From Pegethrix bostrychoides GSE-TBD4-15B (lineage in GTDB: Bacteria > Cyanobacteriota > Cyanobacteriia > Elainellales > Elainellaceae), in assembly GCA_019359155.1 (NCBI GenBank), contig JAHHHV010000080.1, positions 31,881-95,880 on the forward strand: a stretch of DNA of 64,000 bases. The letters are read 5' to 3'. The position numbers were made by a program, and so were the translations under genes. The notes under the pieces were generated by a model. That model was not told where the DNA came from. It made no database searches and worked only from the letters and a program-made list of their open reading frames with translations. Below, one piece after another: positions 34,749-44,719 of this stretch (position 1 is the first letter of the stretch; every line of letters begins with the position of its first letter).

Positions 34749-34949
34749 CTAGCCCGTCGTGATTCTATAGTCTGACTCTAGCCAGTCAAAGATTTGCGTG
34801 AGCTGTTGAATCGTAATCAACCCGTACTGCCAGAGCAACATGGGCAGTGGCGCATGAGCTTCTGGATGACGCAGCAGCATCTCGATTTCAGCGGATGATA
34901 TGGCTAGGTCATCTTGCAAAAACTGAATTAATCGGATGTTGCTGCTCAT
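34749..34949 (-). CDS. DUF2949-type small protein
   Basis: 66 residues from ATG 34949, chosen because GGAGGAGCT immediately precedes it. NIRLIQFLQDDLAISSAEIE and LLWQYGLITIQQLTQIFDWLE match a cyanobacterial small-protein family of unknown function. It sits between dps and the small membrane peptide in the leftward nif block. Confidence 0.78.
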   Translation of the reverse strand: MSSNIRLIQFLQDDLAISSAEIEMLLRHPEAHAPLPMLLWQYGLITIQQLTQIFDWLESDYRITTG

Positions 34950-35020
34950 AGCTCCTCCTGCTCTCAGAAAATCAGAATTGATCAAGTTAAGCGTCAAGCC
35001 AAGCGCTTAGTTCCTTAGAT

Positions 35021-35563
35021 TTAACTCACAAAATCAAGCGTCAAGCTGTCTTCGGCTAAGAAATGCGCCAAGTGGAAGGCTCGATCTTCAGTCTGCAATA
35101 AAAACTGCTCATACAGATAGCGCGTGGCGCGATCGCCGATACTCTCAGCCTGAGCAGCCTGCCGTCGCAGTATGTCAATCATGGCTTGCTCCGCTTGCAG
35201 GTTGTTTTCCACCATCTGACGGGCTGTGAAACAGCCATCTGGCTCCGGCGAGAAGCAGCACAATTCTGCGAGCTTGCTGAAGCTGGCCGCCGGAATACCG
35301 CCCAATCCATTCAGTCGCTCACCCAATTGATGGACATACTCCTGAACCTGCCCATAGCTTTCAGCAAAGAATTCATGCAGCGAGTAAAACTCTGAACCTT
35401 CGACCACAAAATGATGTTTCTGGTATTGTAGATAAAGCGCCTGAAAACTAGCCAGCGCAATATTCAACCCTTCACAAACCGGAACGGTAATTTCTTGACC
35501 TAACCCGATTGGGTTGGATTGAACCTGACCAAACTCTTGTACGAGTGTCTGTGTCTGAGGCAT
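35021..35563 (-). CDS. dpsA: Dps-family ferritin-like protein
   Basis: 180 residues. [22 protein letters not shown] holds the inter-subunit ferroxidase His and acidic ligands of Dps proteins, and [18 protein letters not shown] is the last helix. Cyanobacterial DpsA oxidises iron with H2O2 and stores it. Position between nifP and nifV links it to iron supply or protection of nitrogenase from peroxide. Confidence 0.88.
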   Translation of the reverse strand: MPQTQTLVQEFGQVQSNPIGLGQEITVPVCEGLNIALASFQALYLQYQKHHFVVEGSEFYSLHEFFAESYGQVQEYVHQLGERLNGLGGIPAASFSKLAELCCFSPEPDGCFTARQMVENNLQAEQAMIDILRRQAAQAESIGDRATRYLYEQFLLQTEDRAFHLAHFLAEDSLTLDFVS

Positions 35564-35662
35564 TGGGAATTCTCCTAGAGTTAGTAAAAAACGCGGACAT
35601 CAGCAAGCGGCGGATGAGTACAGTGGAAAGGCAGCACGTGGGATCACCATCGCATTAACCCG

Positions 35663-35950
35663 TCATTTAACCATCCAGCACCGCTCCAACCAGTTCACCA
35701 TCTCCTGGCGAGAGGCCACAAATTGCTGCACTACACTGCGTAACAGCAGGGCGCTGATGCTAGTCTGGACTTCGACGCGCAGCGTCCCGTCCGCCAAGCA
35801 CCAGCATGGAATCTTTAAATCTTGTAAGCGATGATAGACTTGCCAGCGCTCGATGCGCGGCACAGAGACGAGATGGCTGTTGTCAAGATTGAGGCCGGGT
35901 TGGCCATTGAGCTGACTGATACCGGGATTAGTTGAAAAAGGGGGTGACAT
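35663..35950 (-). CDS. hypothetical protein between nifP and dps
   Basis: 95 residues, no recognised domain. RIERWQVYHRLQDLKIPCWC and LRVEVQTSISALLLRSVVQQ are the most structured parts, with a C-terminal tryptophan-rich end. It follows nifP by 31 bases and presumably shares its transcript. Function unknown. Confidence 0.65.
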   Translation of the reverse strand: MSPPFSTNPGISQLNGQPGLNLDNSHLVSVPRIERWQVYHRLQDLKIPCWCLADGTLRVEVQTSISALLLRSVVQQFVASRQEMVNWLERCWMVK

Positions 35951-35981
35951 GGGAGGAACCTCAGAAGGGCTAATTTCGGGG

Positions 35982-36797
35982 CTAATTTTGGAGCAGCAGC
36001 TGGATTTGCTGTTCTAAACTTTCGACGCGATCAAGCAAGATTTTCATGGCCACTGCTTCGACATCGGGAACTTGCCCATGCTCAAGGGGGCAGGTTTTTG
36101 TGTTGGTGCGGCAGATATTGCGTCCAGGCACGCCCACAGCGGTACAGTGAGATGGAACGGCTCGTAGTACAATTGAGCCGGCTCCAATCCGGGCATAGTC
36201 GCCAATGGGGATGTTGCCCAGAATCTTGGCTCCGGCCCCGACTACCACATGCTGACCCAGCGTCGGATGGCGTTTGCCGATCTCTTTGCCAGTCCCCCCC
36301 AGCGTGACGCCTTGATAAATCAGGCAATAGTCCCCCACAATGGCCGTTTCCCCAATCACTACACCCATGCCGTGGTCGATGAAGACACCTTGACCAATCA
36401 CGGCTCCTGGATGGATTTCAACCCCTGTCAAGAACCGGGTCAGGTGGGAAATCAGCCGGGGAATGAAGGCGATGCGGCGACCATGCAGCCAGTGAGCCAG
36501 ACGATATAGCGCCAGCGCGTGGAACCCAGGGTAACAGCAAACAACTTCTAACCAATGATGAGCAGCCGGATCGCGCTCGAAGATAATCCGAAAATCTTCT
36601 CTCAGAGCTTTCCAGCCTTGAATGGGTGACTGTTCTGACTGTTCTGCTGACTGTTCTGACTGTCTCAACTGTTCTGGTTGCTCTGACGGTGCTGCGAGTG
36701 CTGTGATAGCCGGTCGCTTGATGGTTCGAGCATTCCGATCAGGGCTGATCCTGAAACGTTTAGGGGAAAGCAGTGGGAGGGAGTGAGGAGGCTGCAT
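35982..36797 (-). CDS. nifP: nif-linked serine acetyltransferase
   Basis: 271 residues with the left-handed beta-helix hexapeptide repeats of CysE-type enzymes: [39 protein letters not shown] and [20 protein letters not shown]. It makes O-acetylserine, which CysK turns to cysteine for NifS. The N-terminal extension is rich in EQSEQS repeats. NifP is one of two known CnfR-dependent promoters in Leptolyngbya-type strains. It is first in a leftward operon, 95 bp from the proximal composite element. Confidence 0.9.
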   Translation of the reverse strand: MQPPHSLPLLSPKRFRISPDRNARTIKRPAITALAAPSEQPEQLRQSEQSAEQSEQSPIQGWKALREDFRIIFERDPAAHHWLEVVCCYPGFHALALYRLAHWLHGRRIAFIPRLISHLTRFLTGVEIHPGAVIGQGVFIDHGMGVVIGETAIVGDYCLIYQGVTLGGTGKEIGKRHPTLGQHVVVGAGAKILGNIPIGDYARIGAGSIVLRAVPSHCTAVGVPGRNICRTNTKTCPLEHGQVPDVEAVAMKILLDRVESLEQQIQLLLQN

Positions 36798-36892
36798 TGC
36801 TGTCAGGTTGAAAACTGTGGGCTGTTCTCCTGCTTATAACAGGCCGGAGAAATGGCGCAGCAGCAGCAGCCCAACTCAAAGTTATTGAATTG

Positions 36893-36990
36893 ATTAGCAA
36901 TGTACTCAACCCTCAAACCTAGATGGGGCAACGCCTGTATTTTTCTTGAGGGGTGAGGGACTAGTATTGTTGAGGTGGGGAACTAGTATT
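36893..36990 (-). promoter_or_regulatory. nif composite element facing nifP
   Basis: Minus strand: box AATACTAGTTCCCC (36990-36977), box AATACTAGTCCCTC (36968-36955), weaker AATACAGGCG (36941-36932), then TTGAGTACATTGCTAAT (36909-36893). Boxes start 82, 60 and 33 bp before TGAGTACA. Upstream TGAGTACA-type sites lie 114 bp (37022) and 187 bp (37095) back. The end of the element is 96 bp from the nifP ATG. Confidence 0.8.
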
Positions 36991-37426
36991 AATCAAAGCA
37001 GGATTAAGTATTTGAGTACTCATGGCCAAACCCAGCCGTCATGGGCTTTCCAGGAATTTAAAAGCCCAAATAACGGGACGTTGGTTCTGTACTCAAACCG
37101 GTAATTTTATGGCAGTTCTGTATCGAACATATCTATTTATAATATAGTTATGTCCAGACTGAACAAAGCTAAAAAAATAATTATAGTCTTCACTTTTATT
37201 TGCAGAAAAGTGCTAACTTAGATACAGAATTGAATTTCGGCTCTTGCTGGGAGTTGTCCTCAACCAATTACTTCCAGCTTTTAATCAAACAGCAGCTGAA
37301 ATGTCTCTCTAAACTAGCTTTCAATCGGCTTGTCAGCGGTTTCAAAGCCCTATTTTGAGTACAGCTCTTGATGTCTCAAACAGGCGGAAAAACATCTTCA
37401 TCTCTAGATTTGACGAGCCTTTGAGC

Positions 37427-37557
37427 TGAGTACAGAAAATACTACTCCCCGACTCAGGAAATACTCGTACCCCCTGCAAAAAATACTCGTACCCCAACCC
37501 GCTAAAAAAATTGGGTGCTGATTCAGCATAGGTTTGAAGGCTTGAGTACAGGCTAAT
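37427..37557 (+). promoter_or_regulatory. nif composite element facing nifB
   Basis: Plus strand: TGAGTACA (37427), AATACTACTCCCC (37438), AATACTCGTACCCC (37460), AATACTCGTACCCC (37482), then TTGAGTACAGGCTAAT (37542-37557). The three boxes are exactly 22 bp apart and start 105, 83 and 61 bp before the final TGAGTACA at 37543; another TGAGTACA lies 187 bp back at 37356. CTAATGAATTCAATAACT follows, nearly the same as at nifP. The CTAAT end is 375 bp from the nifB ATG. Confidence 0.82.
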
Positions 37558-37702
37558 GAATTCAATAACTCTTACCGGGGCTGCTGGATGGGGTGGGCTT
37601 TAGGTGGCTGATATAACTCTCATATCGCCAATCACTCAACGCTCTCAATCAGAAACACAGGTTCTTCCAACCCTGACTACAGATTTAGGTTTTCTGATTC
37701 TA

Positions 37703-37861
37703 GAGACGCGGAGAGAACGACGTAACTACCACCCGCTGTGAATGAAGTCGAAGTGAAGTCACTGTGCTACAGCATTAGCGTCTCGATCTAAAATCGATCC
37801 AACCCGGACGAATCAGATCCTCTAGCCTGCATTGGCAGGTTGTCTGTATCCAGTGACTTCA
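37703..37861 (+). ncRNA. candidate structured 5' leader of nifB
   Basis: Two inverted repeats lie in the leader: GAGACGC (37703-37709) with GCGTCTC (37778-37784), and TGAAGTCACTG (37754-37764) with CAGTGACTTCA (37851-37861), an 11-bp perfect match. They overlap, so the two stems exclude one another. This could be a switchable leader. Whether it is transcribed depends on the start site, which is not known from the sequence. Confidence 0.4.
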
Positions 37862-37932
37862 GTCGATTTTTGAACAGCATGGAGCAATCGTCTTTCTCAG
37901 TGGCGCTGCCCACCTAGCCCCGCCAAAATTCA

Positions 37933-39411
37933 ATGACACCACCACCTTTAGCTTCAGGACTTCTCTCGCCACCCACCGAGTCTGCTACCGACATTCTGAT
38001 TACCAAAAATACGGTGACTCAGAAAAAGAGTGATGATAGCTGTGGTTGTAGCAGCAATACCAACGTGGCACCCACTCGCGATCAGCGCATGCTGGAGCGG
38101 ATCTCTAAGCATCCCTGCTACAGCGAAGAGGCTCACCATCACTATGCTCGGATGCATGTTGCTGTAGCCCCTGCCTGCAATATTCAATGCAACTACTGCA
38201 ATCGCAAATATGACTGTGCGAACGAAAGTCGTCCGGGTGTGGTCAGCGAGCTGCTAACTCCCGAAGAAGCTGCCCATAAAGCCCTCGTGATTGCGGGTAA
38301 GATTCCCCAGATGACGGTACTGGGAATTGCTGGCCCTGGTGATCCTTTGGCGAATCCCGAAAAGACGTTTCGGACGTTTGAGTTAATTGCTGATAAAGCA
38401 CCCGATATCAAGCTTTGTCTCTCAACGAACGGGCTGATGCTGAGTGATCACGTCGATAAGATTAAAGCCCTCAACGTCGATCACGTCACCATTACGATCA
38501 ATATGGTGGATCCAGAAATCGGCACGAAGATCTATCCCTGGGTGCATTACCGCCGCAGACGCTACAAAGGCTTAGAAGCCGCTCAAATTCTGCATGAACG
38601 GCAAATGGAGGGCTTACAGGCACTCCGCGAAGCCGATATTCTCTGCAAAGTGAATTCAGTGATGATTCCCGGCATCAATGATCAGCACTTGGTGGAAGTG
38701 GATCAGGTGATCCGTGAACATGGAGCGTTCCTGCACAACATCATGCCGCTAATTTCGGCACCGGAACACGGCACGCACTTTGGTCTGACCGGACAGCGCG
38801 GCCCTAACCCCAAGGAGCTGAAAAAGCTGCAAGATGACTGCGCCGACAGCAACATGAAAATGATGCGTCATTGCCGCCAATGCCGTGCTGACGCAGTGGG
38901 CTTGCTAGGTGAAGACCGCAGCCAGGAATTCACCAAAGATAAGTTCATGGAGATGCCGGAACAGTATGATCTGGAGCTACGGCAGGAAGTCCATGCTGGC
39001 ATTGAGCAATTCAAGGAAGATATTAAACTCGCTAAAGCTAAAGTCAAGCCGAGTGAGCGGATCAAGAACAGTCCAAAGATTTTGGTAGCTGTGGCAACCA
39101 AAGGCGGCGGGATTGTCAATCAGCACTTTGGTCACGCTAAAGAGTTCCAAATCTTTGAAGTCGATGCCAACGAAGCGAAGTTTGTCGGGCATCGCAAAAT
39201 TGACCAGTATTGCCAGGGTGGCTATGGCGAAGATGCCACGCTGGAGCATGTGATTAAAGCGATTGCGGACTGCAAGGCCGTGCTGGTTTCCAAGGTGGGT
39301 GAATGCCCGAAAGCAGAGCTAAGGGAATCAGGACTGCAAGTTGTGGAAGCCTACGACGTGATTGAAAAGGTAGCCAGAGAGTTCTACGACCAGCATATTC
39401 AGGAGTTTTGA
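37933..39411 (+). CDS. nifB: NifB, radical SAM FeMo-cofactor precursor synthase
   Basis: 492 residues. The radical-SAM motif is [14 protein letters not shown], with [13 protein letters not shown] before it and [18 protein letters not shown] segments after. Residues about 375-492 form a NifX-like domain ([17 protein letters not shown]). NifB makes the NifB-co Fe8S9C cluster. It heads the rightward operon. An early run of Thr/Lys and CGCSSN precedes the conserved core; ATG 37933 is the first in frame. Confidence 0.97.
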   Translation: MTPPPLASGLLSPPTESATDILITKNTVTQKKSDDSCGCSSNTNVAPTRDQRMLERISKHPCYSEEAHHHYARMHVAVAPACNIQCNYCNRKYDCANESRPGVVSELLTPEEAAHKALVIAGKIPQMTVLGIAGPGDPLANPEKTFRTFELIADKAPDIKLCLSTNGLMLSDHVDKIKALNVDHVTITINMVDPEIGTKIYPWVHYRRRRYKGLEAAQILHERQMEGLQALREADILCKVNSVMIPGINDQHLVEVDQVIREHGAFLHNIMPLISAPEHGTHFGLTGQRGPNPKELKKLQDDCADSNMKMMRHCRQCRADAVGLLGEDRSQEFTKDKFMEMPEQYDLELRQEVHAGIEQFKEDIKLAKAKVKPSERIKNSPKILVAVATKGGGIVNQHFGHAKEFQIFEVDANEAKFVGHRKIDQYCQGGYGEDATLEHVIKAIADCKAVLVSKVGECPKAELRESGLQVVEAYDVIEKVAREFYDQHIQEF

Positions 39412-39413
39412 CC

Positions 39414-39459
39414 ATCAAGTTCTGAGCTTGAGTTAAAACCTCAATACTCAGAACTTGAT
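39414..39459 (+). ncRNA. nifB-fdxN intercistronic hairpin
   Basis: Immediately after the nifB stop, ATCAAGTTCTGAG (39414-39426) pairs perfectly with CTCAGAACTTGAT (39447-39459), and the loop carries an inner TTGAG/CTCAA stem. No T-run follows. It is likely a processing or stabilising structure setting nifB and fdxN mRNA levels. Confidence 0.75.
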
Positions 39460-39502
39460 CCTCGCTTAATCCTCGCTTAATCCTCACTCACAGGAGGTTA
39501 CA

Positions 39503-39883
39503 ATGCCCTACTTCATTACCAGTTTATGTATTGAATGTCACCGCTGTGAATCAATTTGCCCGACTGGGGCAATCACCCAAAATGAGCACCAGTATCAAAT
39601 CAATTCTGAACGCTGTAATGATTGTCTGGGCTATTACGCTGTACCTCAGTGTTGGGCAGGCTGCCCCACCAGCGGAGGCTGTTCAACCTTGGCAATTCTT
39701 CCTAAACCAGTTGCGGCCAAGCCCATCGGCGACTACTGGGACGACTGGTTCAAGACTTACAACCGTTTGGTATCACGGCTAAGATCCAACCAATCGTCTA
39801 CCTATTGGCAGCGCTGGTTTGAGGCATATTCGCAGGTCTTATCTCAACAGCTACAGTCTACATCCGTGGGAGCCAAAGCATGA
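39503..39883 (+). CDS. fdxN: FdxN, 2[4Fe-4S] ferredoxin
   Basis: 126 residues with eight cysteines at 9, 12, 15, 19, 38, 41, 50 and 54 for two [4Fe-4S] clusters. It lies between nifB and nifS, as in other cyanobacteria, and supports NifB electron supply. ATG 39503 follows AGGAGG. The residues after about 60 are a helical extension. The cysteine positions equal those in both CnfR N-termini. The gene is not interrupted. Confidence 0.94.
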   Translation: MPYFITSLCIECHRCESICPTGAITQNEHQYQINSERCNDCLGYYAVPQCWAGCPTSGGCSTLAILPKPVAAKPIGDYWDDWFKTYNRLVSRLRSNQSSTYWQRWFEAYSQVLSQQLQSTSVGAKA

Positions 39884-41082
39884 GCGCAGTCATTTATCTC
39901 GATAACAACGCCACGACTCAGGTTGATCCAGAAGTGGTAGAAGCAATTTTGCCCTATCTGACTCAATACTATGGCAATCCTTCCTCCATGCACAGCTTTG
40001 GGGGACAGGTGGGAAAGGCTCTCAAGCAGGCAAGAGTCCAGGTTGCCGCCCTGCTGGGAGCAGAAGAGTCGGAAATCATTTTTACCAGCTGTGGCACTGA
40101 AGGTAACAACACGGCGATTCGCGCCGCAATTGCCGCCCAGCCCGACCGCAAGCACCTGATCACCACCCAAGTCGAACATGCCTGCGTGTTGAACCTGTTC
40201 AAACAACTCGAAAAACAGGGCTATACCGTGACCTACCTCTCGGTAGACCAGCGGGGGCAGCTCGATCTGCTAGAGCTAGAAGCGGCGATCACCGGCAGTA
40301 CAGCGCTCGTCTCCACCATGTACGCCAACAACGAAACAGGAACCGTGTTTCCGATTGAGCAAATTGGGGCAGTTGCCAAAGAGTATGGGGCGACCTTCCA
40401 TGTGGATGCGGTGCAGGTTGCTGGCAAACTGCCGCTGGACATGAAAACCAGCACGATTGATTTGATGACGATTTCGGGTCACAAACTGCATGCTCCCAAA
40501 GGTGTAGGTGCGCTGTTTGTGCGGCGAGGCTTTCGCTTCCGGCCCCTGCTGATTGGTGGACATCAGGAGCGGGGGCGTCGAGCCGGAACTGAAAATGTGG
40601 CTGGCATTATTGGACTGGGTAAAGCCGCTGAGCTAGCGCAGCTGCACTTGGCTGATCTGCCGCAGGAGAAAAAACTGCGAGATCGGCTCGAAAAGGGGCT
40701 TTTGGTCATTCCCAATACGGAGATTAACGGCGATCGCAAGAGCCGCCTCCCTAATACCACCAACATTGGCTTCAAATATATTGAAGGGGAAGCAATCTTA
40801 CTCTCTCTCGATCGGTATGGCATCTGTGCTTCATCTGGCTCTGCCTGCACTTCCGGTTCTCTAGAGCCTTCTCACGTTCTGCGAGCAATGGGCTTACCTT
40901 ATACCACGCTGCATGGTTCTATTCGGTTCAGCCTGTCTCGGTATACCACTGAAGCAGAAGTCGATTGTGTTCTCGAAGTCATGCCCGGAATTGTTCAACG
41001 CTTGCGTGATCTATCGCCCTTTAACAACGACCAAGCCGGGTGGTTGCAAGACCGCGAAGAGGCTGTCGTAGTCGCCAGATAA
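39880..41082 (+). CDS. nifS: NifS cysteine desulfurase
   Basis: 400 residues, PLP enzyme. YLDNNATTQVDPEV starts the fold; SGHKLHAPKGVGALFVRRG holds the PLP lysine; the persulfide loop is SSGSACTSGSLEPSHVLRAMG with the active cysteine. It moves sulfur from cysteine to NifU. ATG overlaps the fdxN stop by four bases. Confidence 0.97.
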   Translation: MSAVIYLDNNATTQVDPEVVEAILPYLTQYYGNPSSMHSFGGQVGKALKQARVQVAALLGAEESEIIFTSCGTEGNNTAIRAAIAAQPDRKHLITTQVEHACVLNLFKQLEKQGYTVTYLSVDQRGQLDLLELEAAITGSTALVSTMYANNETGTVFPIEQIGAVAKEYGATFHVDAVQVAGKLPLDMKTSTIDLMTISGHKLHAPKGVGALFVRRGFRFRPLLIGGHQERGRRAGTENVAGIIGLGKAAELAQLHLADLPQEKKLRDRLEKGLLVIPNTEINGDRKSRLPNTTNIGFKYIEGEAILLSLDRYGICASSGSACTSGSLEPSHVLRAMGLPYTTLHGSIRFSLSRYTTEAEVDCVLEVMPGIVQRLRDLSPFNNDQAGWLQDREEAVVVAR

Positions 41083-41120
41083 CTCACCCAACCCTTACTC
41101 CCTTACTTAGGAAACCTGCC

Positions 41121-42002
41121 ATGTGGGACTACACCGAAAAAGTATTAGACCTGTTCTACAATCCTCAAAACCAAGGGGCAATTGAAGATCCCAGCGAATC
41201 CGGTATTGCAGTGGTCTTTGGCGAAGTCGGCAGTATTGCCTGCGGCGATGCCCTGAGACTCCATCTCAAGATTGAAGTGGAGGCCGATAAAATTCTCGAT
41301 GCCCGCTTCCAAACCTTTGGCTGCACCAGCGCCATTGCCTCTTCTTCCGCCCTGACCGAAATCATCAAGGGACTGACCCTGGATGCCGCCTTGAATATTA
41401 GCAATCGTGACATTGCGGATTACCTGGGTGGGCTGCCGGAAGAAAAAATGCACTGTTCAGTGATGGGACAAGAAGCCTTGGAAGCGGCGATTTACAAATA
41501 TCGCGGCATTGAGGTTGAGCAGCATGAAGATGATGATGGCGCGCTGATTTGTAGCTGCTTTGGCATTAGCGAAAACAGAATTCGCCGCGTTGTGATTGAA
41601 AATGGCCTGACGACCGTCGAGCAAGTCACCAGCTATGTAAAAGCAGGCGGTGGATGCAGTTCCTGTGGCGCCGCAATTGAAGATTTGATTGCGACCATCG
41701 AGCAGGAAAAGGCCTTGACGGCCACCCGAGTAGCGGCAGAAATTGAGACGGCTCAAAATCGTCCCCTGACAACGGTGCAAAAAATCAGCTTGATTCAAGC
41801 CGTTTTGCAAGATGTTCGGCCTATCCTGCTGGCGGATGGTGGCGATGTCGAACTCTATGACCTAGAGGGAGATACGGTCAAAGTATCGCTGAAAGGCGCC
41901 TGTGGCTCCTGCGAAAGCAGCACAGCAACGCTCAAGAATGCCATCGAAGTTCGGTTGCGAGAACGTGTTTTACCCAATCTAGTCGTTGAAGCAGTCTCAT
42001 GA
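41121..42002 (+). CDS. nifU: NifU Fe-S scaffold protein
   Basis: 293 residues from ATG 41121 (MWDYTEKVLDLFYNPQNQG). Three parts are seen: IscU-like domain with cysteines in GSIACGD, FGCTSAIASSSA and HCSVMG; central [2Fe-2S] domain CSCFGI...CSSCG; C-terminal NifU domain with GACGSCESS. It assembles clusters for nitrogenase with NifS. A frame opening at 41040 overlaps nifS and was not used. Confidence 0.97.
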   Translation: MWDYTEKVLDLFYNPQNQGAIEDPSESGIAVVFGEVGSIACGDALRLHLKIEVEADKILDARFQTFGCTSAIASSSALTEIIKGLTLDAALNISNRDIADYLGGLPEEKMHCSVMGQEALEAAIYKYRGIEVEQHEDDDGALICSCFGISENRIRRVVIENGLTTVEQVTSYVKAGGGCSSCGAAIEDLIATIEQEKALTATRVAAEIETAQNRPLTTVQKISLIQAVLQDVRPILLADGGDVELYDLEGDTVKVSLKGACGSCESSTATLKNAIEVRLRERVLPNLVVEAVS

Positions 42003-42053
42003 AATCTCTACGCTCTCACGTTCCCCCAGTTGGGCGGTCGCCTCCGAGGGTGA

Positions 42054-43025
<972 letters not shown>

Positions 43026-43054
43026 TTAACGCGCTTTGTTTTGCAAGGTGAATA

Positions 43055-43089
43055 GTATTGCAAGGTGAGATTGATTTATCTTGCAATAC
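43055..43089 (+). ncRNA. nifH-nifD intercistronic hairpin
   Basis: GTATTGCAAG (43055-43064) pairs perfectly with CTTGCAATAC (43080-43089) across a 15-base loop. TTGCAAGGTGA also occurs as a direct repeat at 43031 and 43059. Such hairpins after nifH are thought to stabilise a nifH-ending mRNA. Confidence 0.75.
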
Positions 43090-43131
43090 TTTCATTCCCC
43101 TTGACTCATTCTTTATCTAGAGAGGCAGAAT

Positions 43132-44637
43132 ATGACACCCCCCGAATTAGCGACTCTCGAAACCGCGCCAGCTGAAGCCTTCACCACTGCTGACAAGAAA
43201 GAGCTGATCAAAGAAGTGCTCGAAGCCTATCCCGACAAGGCCAAGAAAAAGCGGGAAAAGCATCTGAATGTGTTTGAAGAAGGTAAGTCTGACTGCGGCG
43301 TCAAGTCCAACATCAAGTCAGTTCCGGGTTCCATGACCACTCGTGGCTGCGCCTACGCGGGTTCAAAAGGCGTGGTTTGGGGCCCGATCAAGGACATGAT
43401 CCATATCAGCCACGGGCCGGTCGGCTGCGGCTACTATTCCTGGTCAGGTCGCCGCAACTACTACATCGGCACCACGGGGATTGACTCCTTTGGCACGATG
43501 CAGTTTACTTCCGACTTCCAAGAGCGTGACATTGTGTTTGGCGGCGACAAAAAGCTGGCTAAACTGATTACCGAGCTCGACGAACTCTTCCCGCTCAACC
43601 GGGGCGTTTCCATCCAGTCCGAATGCCCAATTGGGCTGATTGGCGATGACATTGAAGCCGTTGCCAAAAAGTCTGCCAAAGAAATCGGCAAAACTGTAGT
43701 GCCGGTGCGTTGCGAAGGCTTCCGAGGTGTTTCCCAATCCCTCGGACACCACATTGCTAACGATGCTGTGCGCGACTGGGTATTCCCACAATATGACAAG
43801 GAGAAAAAAGCAGGCAATATTCCAGATGGCACTGAGTACGATGTGGCAATCATCGGTGACTACAACATTGGTGGAGATGCCTGGTCGAGCCGGATTCTCT
43901 TGGAAGAAATTGGGCTGCGGGTGGTAGCGCAGTGGTCAGGCGACGGTACGCTGCATGAAATGATCAATACGCCTTCCGTCAAGCTCAACCTGGTTCACTG
44001 CTACCGCTCAATGAACTATATCTCCCGCCACATGGAAGAAACCTACGGGATTCCCTGGCTAGAATATAACTTCTTTGGCCCGACGCAAATTGCTGAATCT
44101 CTGAGAACAATCGCCGCTAAATTTGACGAAACTATTCAAGCTAAAGCAGAAGAGGTAATTGCCAAGTACGAAGCCCAAACCCAAGCCGTGATTGCAAAAT
44201 ATCGTCCTCGCCTAGAAGGCAAAACGGTGGCGCTGATGGTGGGCGGTTTGCGTCCCCGGCACGTTGTTCCCGCCTTCTACGACCTGGGAATGCGGTTGAT
44301 CGGCACAGGCTATGAGTTCGGCCACAACGACGACTACAAGCGCACCACACACTATGTAGAAGACGGCACGTTGATCTACGACGATGTTTCTGCCTATGAG
44401 TTTGAGGAGTTCATCAAAGAGCTGAAGCCTGACCTGGTGGCTTCTGGCATCAAAGAGAAGTACGTCTTCCAAAAGATGGCGCTACCCTTCCGCCAGATGC
44501 ACTCCTGGGATTACTCCGGTCCTTATCACGGTTACGACGGATTCGCTATTTTTGCCCGCGACATGGATTTAGCGCTCAATAGCCCTACTTGGAGCTTGAT
44601 TGGCGCACCGTGGAAAAAAGCTGAGGCAACTGCGTAG
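43132..44637 (+). CDS. nifD: NifD nitrogenase MoFe protein alpha chain
   Basis: 501 residues. P-cluster cysteines fall in [20 protein letters not shown] and [11 protein letters not shown]; FeMo-cofactor His is in [16 protein letters not shown]. It is a single uninterrupted frame, without the excision element known in heterocystous species. Ends 82 bp before nifK. Confidence 0.98.
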   Translation: MTPPELATLETAPAEAFTTADKKELIKEVLEAYPDKAKKKREKHLNVFEEGKSDCGVKSNIKSVPGSMTTRGCAYAGSKGVVWGPIKDMIHISHGPVGCGYYSWSGRRNYYIGTTGIDSFGTMQFTSDFQERDIVFGGDKKLAKLITELDELFPLNRGVSIQSECPIGLIGDDIEAVAKKSAKEIGKTVVPVRCEGFRGVSQSLGHHIANDAVRDWVFPQYDKEKKAGNIPDGTEYDVAIIGDYNIGGDAWSSRILLEEIGLRVVAQWSGDGTLHEMINTPSVKLNLVHCYRSMNYISRHMEETYGIPWLEYNFFGPTQIAESLRTIAAKFDETIQAKAEEVIAKYEAQTQAVIAKYRPRLEGKTVALMVGGLRPRHVVPAFYDLGMRLIGTGYEFGHNDDYKRTTHYVEDGTLIYDDVSAYEFEEFIKELKPDLVASGIKEKYVFQKMALPFRQMHSWDYSGPYHGYDGFAIFARDMDLALNSPTWSLIGAPWKKAEATA

Positions 44638-44719
44638 AGGGATGGGGGATGGGGGATGGACTGTCCCTGCCCCCGCTCCCTCGCCATTCCCCGCTCATAA
44701 ACTTTGGAGAATACCCATC

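Larger units (their letters stand above)
36798..37932. other. nifP-nifB divergent regulatory region
   Basis: 1135 bp. It carries two outward-facing composite elements (36893-36990 and 37427-37557), further TGAGTACA sites at 37013-37022, 37088-37095 and 37356-37363, and a structured nifB leader. The middle (37120-37320) is AT-rich with no gene. Confidence 0.8.
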
